Source: Haloferula luteola (GTDB lineage: Bacteria > Verrucomicrobiota > Verrucomicrobiia > Verrucomicrobiales > Akkermansiaceae). Taken from it: 64,000 bases of DNA. The DNA lies in the NCBI RefSeq assembly GCF_014201715.1, contig NZ_JACHFD010000018.1, positions 20,136-84,135 on the forward strand, given 5' to 3'. The notes under the pieces were generated by a model that saw only the letters and a program-made list of their open reading frames with translations, was not told where the DNA came from and searched no databases. Shown here piece by piece: positions 38,001 to 45,517 of this stretch (the stretch's first letter is position 1; the number at the start of each line of letters is the position of its first letter). The translations under genes and the position numbers were made by a program.

Positions 38001-38277
38001 TGACCACCCCCATGTTCTGAGTGGCCGTCGATCGCAGCTTCTTGATCCCCGTCAGGTCCGCCACGGCTTCCTCCACCGGCACACACACCCCCCGCTCCAC
38101 CTCTTCCGGCGTCGCATTCGGATAGGGCACTTGAACCGCGATCGCATCGATCGAGGTCTCCGGGAAAATCTCCTTCCTCAGCTTGAACCAGGTCGACATG
38201 CCGACCAGCACCAGCGCGAGCATCAGGAAATTGCCCGCGACATGGTTCTCACTGAACCATTTGATGGCGTTTTTCAT
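35086..38277 (-). CDS. RND family efflux transporter, inner-membrane pump
   Basis: A 1063-residue RND pump with the usual twelve membrane segments. It starts MKNAIKWFSENHVAGNFLML, followed by RKEIFPETSIDAIAVQVPYPNATPEEVE and the porter domain. The proton-relay DD pair is in ILVLGIVVDDAIVTGENVYSR (TM4). The C-terminal half carries SVIPFGLIGAIGGHLLLGMNLSIMSMCGLVALAGVVVNDSLVLVDFVNRHR. The type resembles the AcrB-like group common in marine bacteria rather than metal exporters. Its start overlaps the adaptor stop (ATGA at 38274-38277). It is the last gene of a four-gene TetR-OMF-adaptor-pump operon; an outer-membrane factor is included, so it should form a complete tripartite pump. Confidence 0.96.
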   Translation of the reverse strand: MKNAIKWFSENHVAGNFLMLALVLVGMSTWFKLRKEIFPETSIDAIAVQVPYPNATPEEVERGVCVPVEEAVADLTGIKKLRSTATQNMGVVTIEVETGYDVREVMDDVKSRVDAIDNFPEEAEKPVLEEILIKNPVMSLAITTDRDVDEMTLTRLAEGIRDDLLTYEGAGMRSVSDVVASFLRGAPRISQVSIAGTRDYELSIEVSEDRLRELGLSHQQIAAAVRRTSVDLPGGSIRTEGGELIVRALGKRYTANEFRTIPVATRPDGSEVLLEDVAVVRDGFEDVDLSAQFDGKPAVLVNVYRVGEEDTLALARLVRDYVEHSSSRVPEGVKVAVWNDQSSYLRGRLELLQRNAVNGLCLVLLVLALFLRPSLALLVALGIPVSFAGGIWMMPIFGISINMISLFSFILVLGIVVDDAIVTGENVYSRIQAGEHPRLAAYEGTHEVSTVVIFGVLTTMAAFTPMLGLSGVSGKIWPNIPLVVIPTLAFSLLQSKFVLPAHLALLAPHQKERPRNPIFRLQRWVAGGLEKFVVRVYTPALELCLRWRIVTASAFIGLLVASIGFVAGGHVKFIFFPEVEGDILSAKFELPQGAPFSATQEIAKKLEQAAIEVGQELRNNAGEPVLRHLLASSGTQPFQTGFNPNGPPKATHLGEVTLEMSPAAGRSVTGQDFIDAWRKKAGDLPGLEEISFKAETAGGGEAFDFNLVGPDLQRLREATDWVKKELDEYAGVIDISDSNRAGKDELRLIRLTPQGKALGLRLDDVASQVRDAFYGNEVQRLQRGRDEVKVMVRYPQDDRRRLESLETMRIRTASGAEIPLPQVVDYEFGRGPAVINRTDRQRSIKVTADVEGATNANEVMSTFLPKVLDALPQKFPGVRYQQEGEQKDQSDSVREMGIGFLGALVMMYVLIAVPLKSYWQPLIIMSVIPFGLIGAIGGHLLLGMNLSIMSMCGLVALAGVVVNDSLVLVDFVNRHRDEEGSVVEAARKAGARRFRAILLTSLTTFAGLMPMLTETDVQARFLVPMAVSLGFGILFATVITLFLVPCVYVLLEDIRRLASRKTV

Positions 38278-39449
38278 TCTCCAGCCTCCTCCGCTTCTCG
38301 AACCTCGGTCCCTTCCACCGGAGTGCTCATCCGGGTCAACAGCAGCCGATCTCCGGGTTCAAAATCCGCCCGTACCACCACGGTATCCCGCGTCGTCCAG
38401 AGTTCTTCAACTCTCAGCCGGGCCAAGCGGCCTTCCCGCACGACCCAGATTTCATCCAGGCCACGAATCGTCGAGCGCGGCACCTCCACGGCGCCCTCGA
38501 TCGGCTTCCCAGGGAACTTCGCGTCCACAAACAACCCCACCGGTGGATACCCTCCCTCGTTGGCCTCCACCTTCGCCACCGCCTGCCCCGTCAAAGTGGT
38601 CCGGTCCACCTCACCGGACACCCGCACCAGCTGCGCAGGCCATGTTTGGCGATCCCCGCCCAACATCGAGCTCACCTCAAATTTGGGATGCTCACCCGAT
38701 TCAATGAACCCGAAATCTCGCAATGGAAATGCCAGAGTGACCTCCAGATCCGCATCCGCATAGAGCTCAGCCACGGCGGATCCCGGCGACAAAATTGCCC
38801 CCACTTCCGCGGATCCACTGCGCACCCGCCCCCCAAAAGGCGCTCGGATTTCCGTCCGCTCGACATCCCGACCCGCCCGCTCCACTTCCGCCGTCGCCGA
38901 TGCCACCTTCTCCCGAGCACTGGCAATCTGCGGCTCCCGGAGCGTCAACGCCGACGGCTCTCCCCGACCCAGCTTCTCCCAATCCCGCCGCGCTTGCTCG
39001 CCGCGGGCTTGCTCCGTTTCCAGCGAGAGACCCGCGTCCGCCAGGGCCGACTCCGCAGCAGCCAATCGCGCCCGCAAATCCTCCGATTCAATTCTCACCA
39101 ACACCTCACCTTCCGCAACCCGGCCCCCCGCAATCAGCTGATCCGATATCCATTCCACCCGGCCGCTCACTTGCGCTGCCAATTTCACCTCTCGACGGCT
39201 CTCGATCACCCCCTCGCTTTCCAGCTCTGGAATGACCTGGCGAACCTCGATCGCCTGGGTCCGCACTGCCGGAATCGGCCGCTCCGTCACCACCGTCTCC
39301 GGCTTCTCCCGGTTCAGGAACATCATCACCCCAAACAGGAAGCACAGCACTATCACGACCAGCGCGATCAGGAAGGAAAACACAGCACGGATCGCCTCCC
39401 GGCGGTGCCGTTCCTCTCCAACAACATCTTCATCAGAAAACTCAGTCAT
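38274..39449 (-). CDS. RND periplasmic adaptor (membrane-fusion protein)
   Basis: A 391-residue adaptor starting MTEFSDEDVVGEERHRREA, with one membrane helix near residues 20-44 (FSFLIALVVIVLCFLFGVMMFL) and a periplasmic body: beta-barrel/lipoyl (ESEGVIESRREVKLAAQVSGRVEWI), a coiled-coil hairpin rich in Glu and Ala (AAAESALADAGLSLETEQARGEQARRDWEKL), the returning lipoyl half (EIRAPFGGRVRSGSAEVGAILSPGSAVAEL) and a membrane-proximal beta domain. It bridges the RND pump and the TolC-like factor. The start 39449 lies 5 bp after the stop of the outer-membrane factor gene, consistent with tight coupling; a longer start at 39482 would overlap that gene by 29 bp. Confidence 0.94.
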   Translation of the reverse strand: MTEFSDEDVVGEERHRREAIRAVFSFLIALVVIVLCFLFGVMMFLNREKPETVVTERPIPAVRTQAIEVRQVIPELESEGVIESRREVKLAAQVSGRVEWISDQLIAGGRVAEGEVLVRIESEDLRARLAAAESALADAGLSLETEQARGEQARRDWEKLGRGEPSALTLREPQIASAREKVASATAEVERAGRDVERTEIRAPFGGRVRSGSAEVGAILSPGSAVAELYADADLEVTLAFPLRDFGFIESGEHPKFEVSSMLGGDRQTWPAQLVRVSGEVDRTTLTGQAVAKVEANEGGYPPVGLFVDAKFPGKPIEGAVEVPRSTIRGLDEIWVVREGRLARLRVEELWTTRDTVVVRADFEPGDRLLLTRMSTPVEGTEVREAEEAGE

Positions 39450-39453
39450 GGCA

Positions 39454-40878
39454 TCAAAGTCGATAATCGCCTCCAAGGGCAAGGTGCAGGGTCACCCGGT
39501 TGTCGAGCCGGAGGCGGCGAAGCGTCAAATGCTGGGAAGCCAGCTCAATGCGGCGACTTTGGGCCTGCAAAAGCGTCAGCACATCACCCGCCCCTCCAGC
39601 GAAATCTTGTTGCGCGGAGTCGGCCCCTTCGATCGCCAGCTTCAGGGCCTCGCCGACCGAACCTTCCCGCTCAGCCAAAAACTGGTCGGCCGCCAGGGCC
39701 ATCTCCACCTCGCCAAATGCATTCAGCACCACCTGCTGAAGATTCGCCAAGGCCTCTTTCTCCTCCGCCGTGCGGATCTCCTCCTGCGCCCGCAATTGCC
39801 CTCCCGCCAAAATAGGCTGCGCCAAACGCCCTCCCAACGACCACACCCCAAAATCACTGTCGAAGATATTCCGCAGCTCGTTGGTCGTGGTCCCTGCCGA
39901 AGCCGTGAGCGGGAAACTGGGATAATAGGCCAACTTCGCCTCCGTTCGACGCTTCCCCGCTGCGGCCAGTTGCCGCTCCGCAGCCAACAGATCCGGACGT
40001 CGCATCAACAGCTCCGAGGGCAATCCCGCCGGAGGGTGGGCAGGCACCTCCGGAAGCTTGGCAGATCCACTCAGCTCCGCAGAGGGATAGCGCCCCAGTA
40101 AAATCTCCAGCTGCCTCCGTGCTTGATCCGCCTCGCCCTTTCGCTGCTGCAGGGTCGCTTCCGCCGTCGCCACATCCGTCTGCGCCAAGCGAACCTGAGA
40201 ACCACTCGCACCCGTGTCTGAATCGGCCGTTTGAAACCTTCCAAAGATCAACTCGGCATTGTCTTTGCGGATTTTCACCGCCTGCTCTGCCAGCACGATC
40301 TGCTCGTTGGACTCTGCGAGAGCCAGCCAAGCCCGGCTCACCTGCGCTGCCAGCGACGCACGCGCCGCTCGATAAAGTTCACCCTGCGCCTGCAAATCCG
40401 CCAATGCCGCCTGCTCTCCAGCGCGCACCTTGCCCCACAGATCAATCTCCCAGCTCAACGAAAGCGAGGCCCCATAGCTCTCAGAAATCGAAGACAGCAC
40501 TCCGCTGCTCCCAGTCCCACTGATCGGGAGCCCAATGAAATTCTGTTTCTGCCGATTCCCCTGCAGCGCGGCATTCAACTGAGGGCGAGCGGCAGCCCCC
40601 GCTCCCCGCGCCGCGGCCACCGCACGATCCACCCGCGCCGCGGAAGCCTTCAGGTCCGGATTGGCACCGTAGGCCTCCGCCACCAATCGGTGCAAACTCC
40701 GTCCACCCAGCCGATCCACCCAGCGGTCATCAATGCCCGCCTTACCCTGCCGCTGATTCGACCAACTCCCAGGAGCTGCTCCTGCTTCGCCCATGCGATT
40801 CGGAGCCGGAAGGACCGAACAGCCCACCAACATCCCCGAACCAGCACTCACAAGGCCAAACGCCAAAAATCGATTCAT
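39454..40878 (-). CDS. Outer-membrane efflux factor (NodT/TolC-like lipoprotein)
   Basis: A 474-residue protein. The lipobox GMLVGCSVLPAP near residue 20 marks it as a lipoprotein of the NodT group. The long alpha-helical repeats typical of TolC folds are visible in two halves, each with an AARGAGAAARPQLNAAL / LPSELLMRRPDLLAAERQLAAAGKRRTEAKLAYYPSFPLTASAG type segment and NLQQVVLNAFGEVEMALAA. It forms the outer-membrane channel for the pump encoded downstream. It starts 7 bp after the TetR stop. Confidence 0.94.
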   Translation of the reverse strand: MNRFLAFGLVSAGSGMLVGCSVLPAPNRMGEAGAAPGSWSNQRQGKAGIDDRWVDRLGGRSLHRLVAEAYGANPDLKASAARVDRAVAAARGAGAAARPQLNAALQGNRQKQNFIGLPISGTGSSGVLSSISESYGASLSLSWEIDLWGKVRAGEQAALADLQAQGELYRAARASLAAQVSRAWLALAESNEQIVLAEQAVKIRKDNAELIFGRFQTADSDTGASGSQVRLAQTDVATAEATLQQRKGEADQARRQLEILLGRYPSAELSGSAKLPEVPAHPPAGLPSELLMRRPDLLAAERQLAAAGKRRTEAKLAYYPSFPLTASAGTTTNELRNIFDSDFGVWSLGGRLAQPILAGGQLRAQEEIRTAEEKEALANLQQVVLNAFGEVEMALAADQFLAEREGSVGEALKLAIEGADSAQQDFAGGAGDVLTLLQAQSRRIELASQHLTLRRLRLDNRVTLHLALGGDYRL

Positions 40879-40884
40879 TCGAAA

Positions 40885-41625
40885 TCAGAAAAGAAATTCA
40901 CTCTGAGGAATTTCCGGATTTTTTTCCGAATCTTCCAAATCTGAAACATCCATTTCAATCGGAGCTTGAGGAACCCACTGGCGCATCCCGGCCGCCGCAA
41001 ACTTCACAAATCGTGAAAGCGTCAATTCCATCGAAGGAGCGCCCGAAACACCGCCAGTGAGTCGATGCAACATCTCCCCGTTCGCCATCGCATGAACCAT
41101 GCTCCCTGCCATGAAGTGGCCTCTCCACACCAAATCATCTTCCGCAACCCCTGGAAGAACCCTTTCAAAGGCCCGCTTGAAACGCTGACTCACCAATTGA
41201 AACTGCAGTTCCAGGCTCTTGGGCATTTGCCCGTAATGATCTCCCATCAATCGACCAATCAATCGCAGACACAGCTTTTCCGAGAGCTCACTCCGCCTCA
41301 CCTGCGTCAAAAAGGGGCGCACAAAGGCCTCAATCACATCCTCCAGCGGCACCATCTTCCCCGGCACTCGCCGCTCCAGTTCATCCAGCCGCGCCAGGCG
41401 CTCTTCATTGATCGGCGTGATATATCGCTCAATCACCTTCTCCACCAATCCTTCGCGACTTCCAAAGTGATAGTTCACCGCAGCGACGTTCGCCCCCGCT
41501 TTCTCCGTCACGTCTCGCACCGCTACCCGATCGAATCCGTTTAAAGCAAACAGTTCCTGGGCTGCTTCCAACAAACGTTGGCGCGTAGCAATGCCACTTT
41601 CAATTTTGGTCACGGCCGCCTTCAC
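40885..41625 (-). CDS. TetR family transcriptional regulator of the efflux operon
   Basis: A 246-residue regulator. The N-terminal HTH (about residues 14-60) reads TRQRLLEAAQELFALNGFDRVAVRDVTEKAGANVAAVNYHFGSREGLVEKVIERYI, a classic TetR domain. The C-terminal ligand domain is helical and of the CerR/PsrA-like size. It probably represses its own operon and responds to a pump substrate. The start codon is GTG at 41625; another in-frame GTG is at 41613. An inverted repeat upstream (41662-41691) is a good operator candidate. It is the first gene of the operon and is followed by the outer-membrane factor after 6 bp. Confidence 0.92.
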   Translation of the reverse strand: MKAAVTKIESGIATRQRLLEAAQELFALNGFDRVAVRDVTEKAGANVAAVNYHFGSREGLVEKVIERYITPINEERLARLDELERRVPGKMVPLEDVIEAFVRPFLTQVRRSELSEKLCLRLIGRLMGDHYGQMPKSLELQFQLVSQRFKRAFERVLPGVAEDDLVWRGHFMAGSMVHAMANGEMLHRLTGGVSGAPSMELTLSRFVKFAAAGMRQWVPQAPIEMDVSDLEDSEKNPEIPQSEFLF

Positions 41626-41661
41626 GCCGCGAAACTGACAACCCCAACAAAAGTGTCAAAC

Positions 41662-41691
41662 ATTTGATTTAACCCATCCCTTGATTCAAAT
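41662..41691. promoter_or_regulatory. Inverted repeat, candidate TetR operator
   Basis: ATTTGATTTAA (41662-41672) and TTGATTCAAAT (41681-41691) are matching inverted arms (9 of 11 pairs) around an 8-base spacer, lying 37 bp before the regulator's GTG in the 227-bp divergent gap. Arm length and position suit an operator for the TetR-family product. Which divergent promoter it controls cannot be read from sequence alone. Confidence 0.45.
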
Positions 41692-41852
41692 ATCCTCTCG
41701 AGGAGCATCAGAGGCAGTGCCCACCCAACCTGATGGGATGAATGCCCGCAAGGACTTTGCTTGATCGAATGCGGAAGAAATCGACGTTTTGGGAATACTT
41801 CTGCGTTTGCGCACTCATAAGACCGTTTCTCTCCACCTTTCCCATCCCATCG

Positions 41853-43133
41853 ATGAAACCGAATGCTCCTTGGATTGCCTCTGTCGTTGTCGCTGGCGGT
41901 GTCGCCTTCTTCGCAGGTCGCGCCACTTCGCCCTCCTCTCCCGCCCAAGGTGCTGAACAAGGATCCGCGGCCGGCACCCTTGAGTCCTCTCGCTCGGGGC
42001 GACTCGACAGCTCCGGATTGGCAGGAGGCACCGATTCCAAACGCAGTGATCGCGGAGCCACCGATGATCCGGAGACCTGGGACGTGCTCACCGATGAAAT
42101 GGACCGGATCATCCGCAATGGAGACCCACTCGCCCGGGTGCAGGCATGGCTCGATTTCGTGAATACGCTCGACCGCGACCAGTTTGAAAATGTCGTCGCT
42201 CAGTTTCGCGAAAAGGGTTTCACCCGTGAAAACATGGCGGAGTATGAAATGCTCCTGACCGCGTGGGCCAAGGTCGATCCCATCACCGCTCTGAACTACG
42301 CCACCGCGAACATTGAGAACCCCTACGCTCGCAACACCATCCTCTCGACCTGGGCAACGAGCGATCCTCAAGGGGCGATTGCCTGGGCACGCGCGAGCCA
42401 CGAAGGCGACGGCGTCAATCCATTCATGGTGGGAGTGATTCGCGGTATCGCCTCCAACGACCCCACGCTGGCGAGCCAGCTTATGGCCGAAATGCCCTAC
42501 TCCAGAGAACGCGGAGAAGCCCTGGCATCCATCCTTCCTCACATGCTTTCTCAAGGCACCGATGTGGCCAAGGCCTGGGTCGAAACGATCGGCGACGAGC
42601 GCCTGCGCGATGGCGCAGTGCGCCGCCTGGCCGATGAGATGATGCGGAGCAATCCCTCCGAAGCCGCCCAATGGTTGGCCGATCATCCCGGTAATGAATC
42701 CGGCCGCGGCATCGACGACGCCCTCACCGCCTGGGCGAACACCAATCGCGACGAGGCCGTGCGCTTTTACGAAACGCTCCCCACCGGAGAGATGCGCAGC
42801 AATGCCCTCCGCGGGTTGACCAATCAGCTCGCCTCAGAAGACCCGGCGGCCGCCGCTCAGTTCCTCGACCAGCACGCAGCCGACGCCGATGACCGGGTGT
42901 ATCAACAATTCGTCTGGAACTCGTTCCGCAGCGCTCCCGAACTATCCGCGAACTACATTTCGCGAATGACAGACGCCCGCCAACAGGACCGCATGTATCG
43001 CCGCATGCTGGAAGGTTGGATGCGCCGTGATTTCAATGCCGCTACCCAGTGGATGACGTCCAATGATCTCCCCTCCGGCGTGGTCGATCACATGAACGAG
43101 CGAATTCGCGAATTTCAGGAAAACCAGCAATGA
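41853..43133 (+). CDS. Membrane-anchored helical-repeat protein (verrucomicrobial type)
   Basis: A 426-residue protein. The N-terminus MKPNAPWIASVVVAGGVAFFAGRATS has one hydrophobic segment, then a Ser/Gly linker and a repetitive helical domain. Repeats of about 30 residues share W/A-x-x-DP-x-x-A-x-x-[YW]-[AV] cores: AWAKVDPITALNYATANIENPYARNTIL, TWATSDPQGAIAWARAS, GIASNDPTLASQLMAEMPYSRERG, RSNPSEAAQWLADHPGNESG, QLASEDPAAAAQFLDQHAAD and MRRDFNAATQWMTSN. The pattern resembles that in the sigma-factor operon at 3.9-7.2 kb, so these three genes may share ancestry. No catalytic motif is seen. The start at 41853 is chosen over the longer frame from 41742 because it puts the hydrophobic anchor near the N-terminus. 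Confidence 0.82.
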   Translation: MKPNAPWIASVVVAGGVAFFAGRATSPSSPAQGAEQGSAAGTLESSRSGRLDSSGLAGGTDSKRSDRGATDDPETWDVLTDEMDRIIRNGDPLARVQAWLDFVNTLDRDQFENVVAQFREKGFTRENMAEYEMLLTAWAKVDPITALNYATANIENPYARNTILSTWATSDPQGAIAWARASHEGDGVNPFMVGVIRGIASNDPTLASQLMAEMPYSRERGEALASILPHMLSQGTDVAKAWVETIGDERLRDGAVRRLADEMMRSNPSEAAQWLADHPGNESGRGIDDALTAWANTNRDEAVRFYETLPTGEMRSNALRGLTNQLASEDPAAAAQFLDQHAADADDRVYQQFVWNSFRSAPELSANYISRMTDARQQDRMYRRMLEGWMRRDFNAATQWMTSNDLPSGVVDHMNERIREFQENQQ

Positions 43134-43141
43134 TTCCACCT

Positions 43142-43168
43142 CGGGCGCTCACAAGGGATGAGCGCCCG
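43142..43168. terminator. Hairpin between convergent 41853 and 43149 genes
   Basis: A perfect 10-bp stem, CGGGCGCTCA (43142-43151) and TGAGCGCCCG (43159-43168), with a 7-base loop. The right arm and loop lie inside the 3' end of the DUF3108 gene, whose last residues (GAHPL) they encode. No T-run. Confidence 0.6.
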
Positions 43169-43931
43169 TCAGCACCATTCGCACATCGCCGATGAACGCA
43201 TCGGCCCGCATCTCTAGGAGCAGGCGATCCGGATCATCTGCCAGCCAGAGCGTCGCCGATTTCAACTTCTCATACCTTTCGAGTGCCAGCTCATGGCCGA
43301 TTTTGCGCAGTTGGAGATCGATCCGGATCGCCGGCTTTCCAAAATGCAGCTCTCTCCCGATCACTCGCGTTTCGACGAGATATGCCGCGGTCTGCGGATA
43401 CACGACAAAACGGTGAATTTCTCCCTTCGCGAGCGGCTGACTGCGCACGTGGAGAATCCCGGCAAACAGGTCCTTGCAGCCCGAAAAGGAAAATTCATGA
43501 TCCCGGCGATAATGTTCGTCGCGGCCATGTGGCGTGATTTTCTCAATCACCGAGAGTTCCTGGCGCCTCCAACGGGTTTTGAGTTGAATCGTGTCCTTTC
43601 GATCACTTTCCCACCCCGATGATTGGAGCGGGCGCAGATCTTCCGCATCCAGCCGACTGCGGTACTCGAATGCAAATGGGAACATTTTCGCGGCCCATCC
43701 GAGACTCCGCCCACCGGCCACGGCTTCAATGGCTCCACGATCCCGGCGAAACTCCATCGTGACCTTCCCGGCATCAACCATCCCTTTCCACGAAAGCCGA
43801 TACTCCGCCGTCATCGATCGCATGTTCGGATGGGGCCCTGGTTGAAGAGAATCGACCGTCTCCACCCATTTCGGCGACGCCGCAGAGAGCACCAACGGCA
43901 AGAAAAGGATCCAGATCATCATCGCCTTCAT
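43149..43931 (-). CDS. Secreted DUF3108 protein
   Basis: A 260-residue protein with a signal peptide (MKAMMIWILFLPLVLSAASPKW). The domain from about residue 40 matches DUF3108: AEYRLSWKGMVDAGKVTMEFRRDRG, then the FPFAFEYRSRLDAEDLRPLQS strand, KDTIQLKTRWRR, and a C-terminal ATLWLADDPDRLLLEMRADAFIGDVRMVL. This fold resembles the lipoprotein carriers LolA/LolB, and the family is usually periplasmic. The start at 43931 fits the signal peptide. It is divergent from the 44018 gene (86 bp between starts). Confidence 0.86.
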   Translation of the reverse strand: MKAMMIWILFLPLVLSAASPKWVETVDSLQPGPHPNMRSMTAEYRLSWKGMVDAGKVTMEFRRDRGAIEAVAGGRSLGWAAKMFPFAFEYRSRLDAEDLRPLQSSGWESDRKDTIQLKTRWRRQELSVIEKITPHGRDEHYRRDHEFSFSGCKDLFAGILHVRSQPLAKGEIHRFVVYPQTAAYLVETRVIGRELHFGKPAIRIDLQLRKIGHELALERYEKLKSATLWLADDPDRLLLEMRADAFIGDVRMVLTGAHPL

Positions 43932-44017
43932 CCGCTATCCGACGTTCCTCCCTCCCGTTTGTTCACCCATTTTTCTCCGCCCTTGCCATCAGGTCGATGG
44001 TTTCATGATTTCAGCCA

Positions 44018-45517
44018 ATGAGCTTTGTCCGCTCGCATCAAGCTGCCTCCATCGCCATTGGGCTATTCATTTTCCTGAATCAGAAGGCACTGGCTTCTGA
44101 TTCAGAGCTTCAGCCTGTCATCCAAAAGGTTCAATTCGTCTTCTCGATCGTCAGCCACCATCTGTCGATCGCAGAAAGGGTGCAATTTTACGACACCCAA
44201 GCGAAGCCCCGGGGGAACACCAACTATGTCGTCCCCCATTTGGTTTGCGACCCCTTGGTCACGTTGTACAACCCTCATCCCGTCTCACTTCATTTTGAAA
44301 AAAATTTTCCAGGTCTCTACCTCTCCAATCCGCCGGTTGGATTCAGATTTGAAAAAAATGGAACTCCGCTTCGATACGAACCGGAGGGTAAGAGATTTTT
44401 GGGTGTAGCCCAAATGAATGTTGAGTCGGAATTCCACAGCTCCGATGTCAAGAGATTCAGCCTGACGTTCTCGGGAGCTTCCGATCAAGGCTTGCCTGGA
44501 GCTTCCCTTGATCTTCAACCTGGTGAAACGAAGGTATTTTCGCCATGGATTGAAGACGATTGGACCTGGCGATCAGAGATTTCCGAGGACTTTTATCCTT
44601 ACTGCTTTTTCGATGGGTATCCTTCTTACCTGCTTACGAGAGTGGATGTGCGCACACGCAACCTAATGGGGGTCGAGTGCCTCGCTTACTCCTCGGGAGA
44701 TCTTCTCTGGGACCCCCGAGCGGGTTTTCAATGGGATTGGCTTTCCCAAAGTGGTCGCCCCGCAGCTTCACTCTACTCATTCGAAAAAAATACCATCTAT
44801 GTTGGTATCGGAGCAGTTGCCATGCAATTGAACCACACCATCACGGTTCAAGCGAAAGCCATGAGAACCCAGCTGGAATCAGCTGACATCTTCGATCTGC
44901 GAGTAACTCAACGAGAAGGTGTGAATCGAGATCCAGGACGCGATGGCGTTCGATATTTCACCTTCGATGCGGACGCGATCAAAAGCGATGTGTCCCTCGA
45001 AGAGGATGGCATCATTTCACGAACTTTCCGAGTGGGTGATTTGTTGCAGACCGCCGATGACCGATCTCCCGGTGGCAAAACGCCGTTTGCGGTCTTCTCC
45101 CTCAAGATACGAAGAAGTTCACTGGTTCGTGGAAGCTATCTCAGTGACACAGAAGAGCATTCATATGTCGACGGCGATCGCTATTTTGATTCACTCTTCA
45201 CTCCGGTCAGCACCTTTGAAGAAGTCGCCGCCATCGCCGAGAAACCATTACCCATTTCCGAAGCACCTCAGGTTCTTGAATCTGCCATCACTCCCGATGG
45301 GGTCTTTTCGGTCGCCATCGCTTCGGCCGAAGGCCTGGAGGGCTGGCGCGTCGTCGGAGGAACTTCCCCGGAATCATGGACGGACGACTTGACGGAGCAA
45401 ACCACGATCGTCCCCCTCCCCACTCCTGCCGGTGGGGCCGCAATCCACCGAGTGAGCTTCCAATCCACAGGACGTGGACCGAACTATTTCATCCGGTTGG
45501 AGAAGCCGGAGAACTGA
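44018..45517 (+). CDS. Secreted protein of unknown function with lower GC than neighbours
   Basis: A 499-residue protein with signal peptide MSFVRSHQAASIAIGLFIFLNQKALAS. The body is beta-rich with Asn/Asp/Phe-rich stretches (for example YVVPHLVCDPLVTLYNPHPVSLHFEKNF), a pattern I associate with a lineage-specific verrucomicrobial secreted family. No catalytic motif is visible. The first 800 bases are AT-rich, with several A-runs (AAAAAAATTTT near 44300), unlike flanking genes, suggesting it was acquired. The C-terminal segment (APQVLESAITPDGVFSVAIASAEGLEGWRVVGGTSPESW) looks like a short beta-sandwich. Its last 29 bases overlap the 3' end of the convergent TrhO-RluA gene. Confidence 0.8.
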   Translation: MSFVRSHQAASIAIGLFIFLNQKALASDSELQPVIQKVQFVFSIVSHHLSIAERVQFYDTQAKPRGNTNYVVPHLVCDPLVTLYNPHPVSLHFEKNFPGLYLSNPPVGFRFEKNGTPLRYEPEGKRFLGVAQMNVESEFHSSDVKRFSLTFSGASDQGLPGASLDLQPGETKVFSPWIEDDWTWRSEISEDFYPYCFFDGYPSYLLTRVDVRTRNLMGVECLAYSSGDLLWDPRAGFQWDWLSQSGRPAASLYSFEKNTIYVGIGAVAMQLNHTITVQAKAMRTQLESADIFDLRVTQREGVNRDPGRDGVRYFTFDADAIKSDVSLEEDGIISRTFRVGDLLQTADDRSPGGKTPFAVFSLKIRRSSLVRGSYLSDTEEHSYVDGDRYFDSLFTPVSTFEEVAAIAEKPLPISEAPQVLESAITPDGVFSVAIASAEGLEGWRVVGGTSPESWTDDLTEQTTIVPLPTPAGGAAIHRVSFQSTGRGPNYFIRLEKPEN

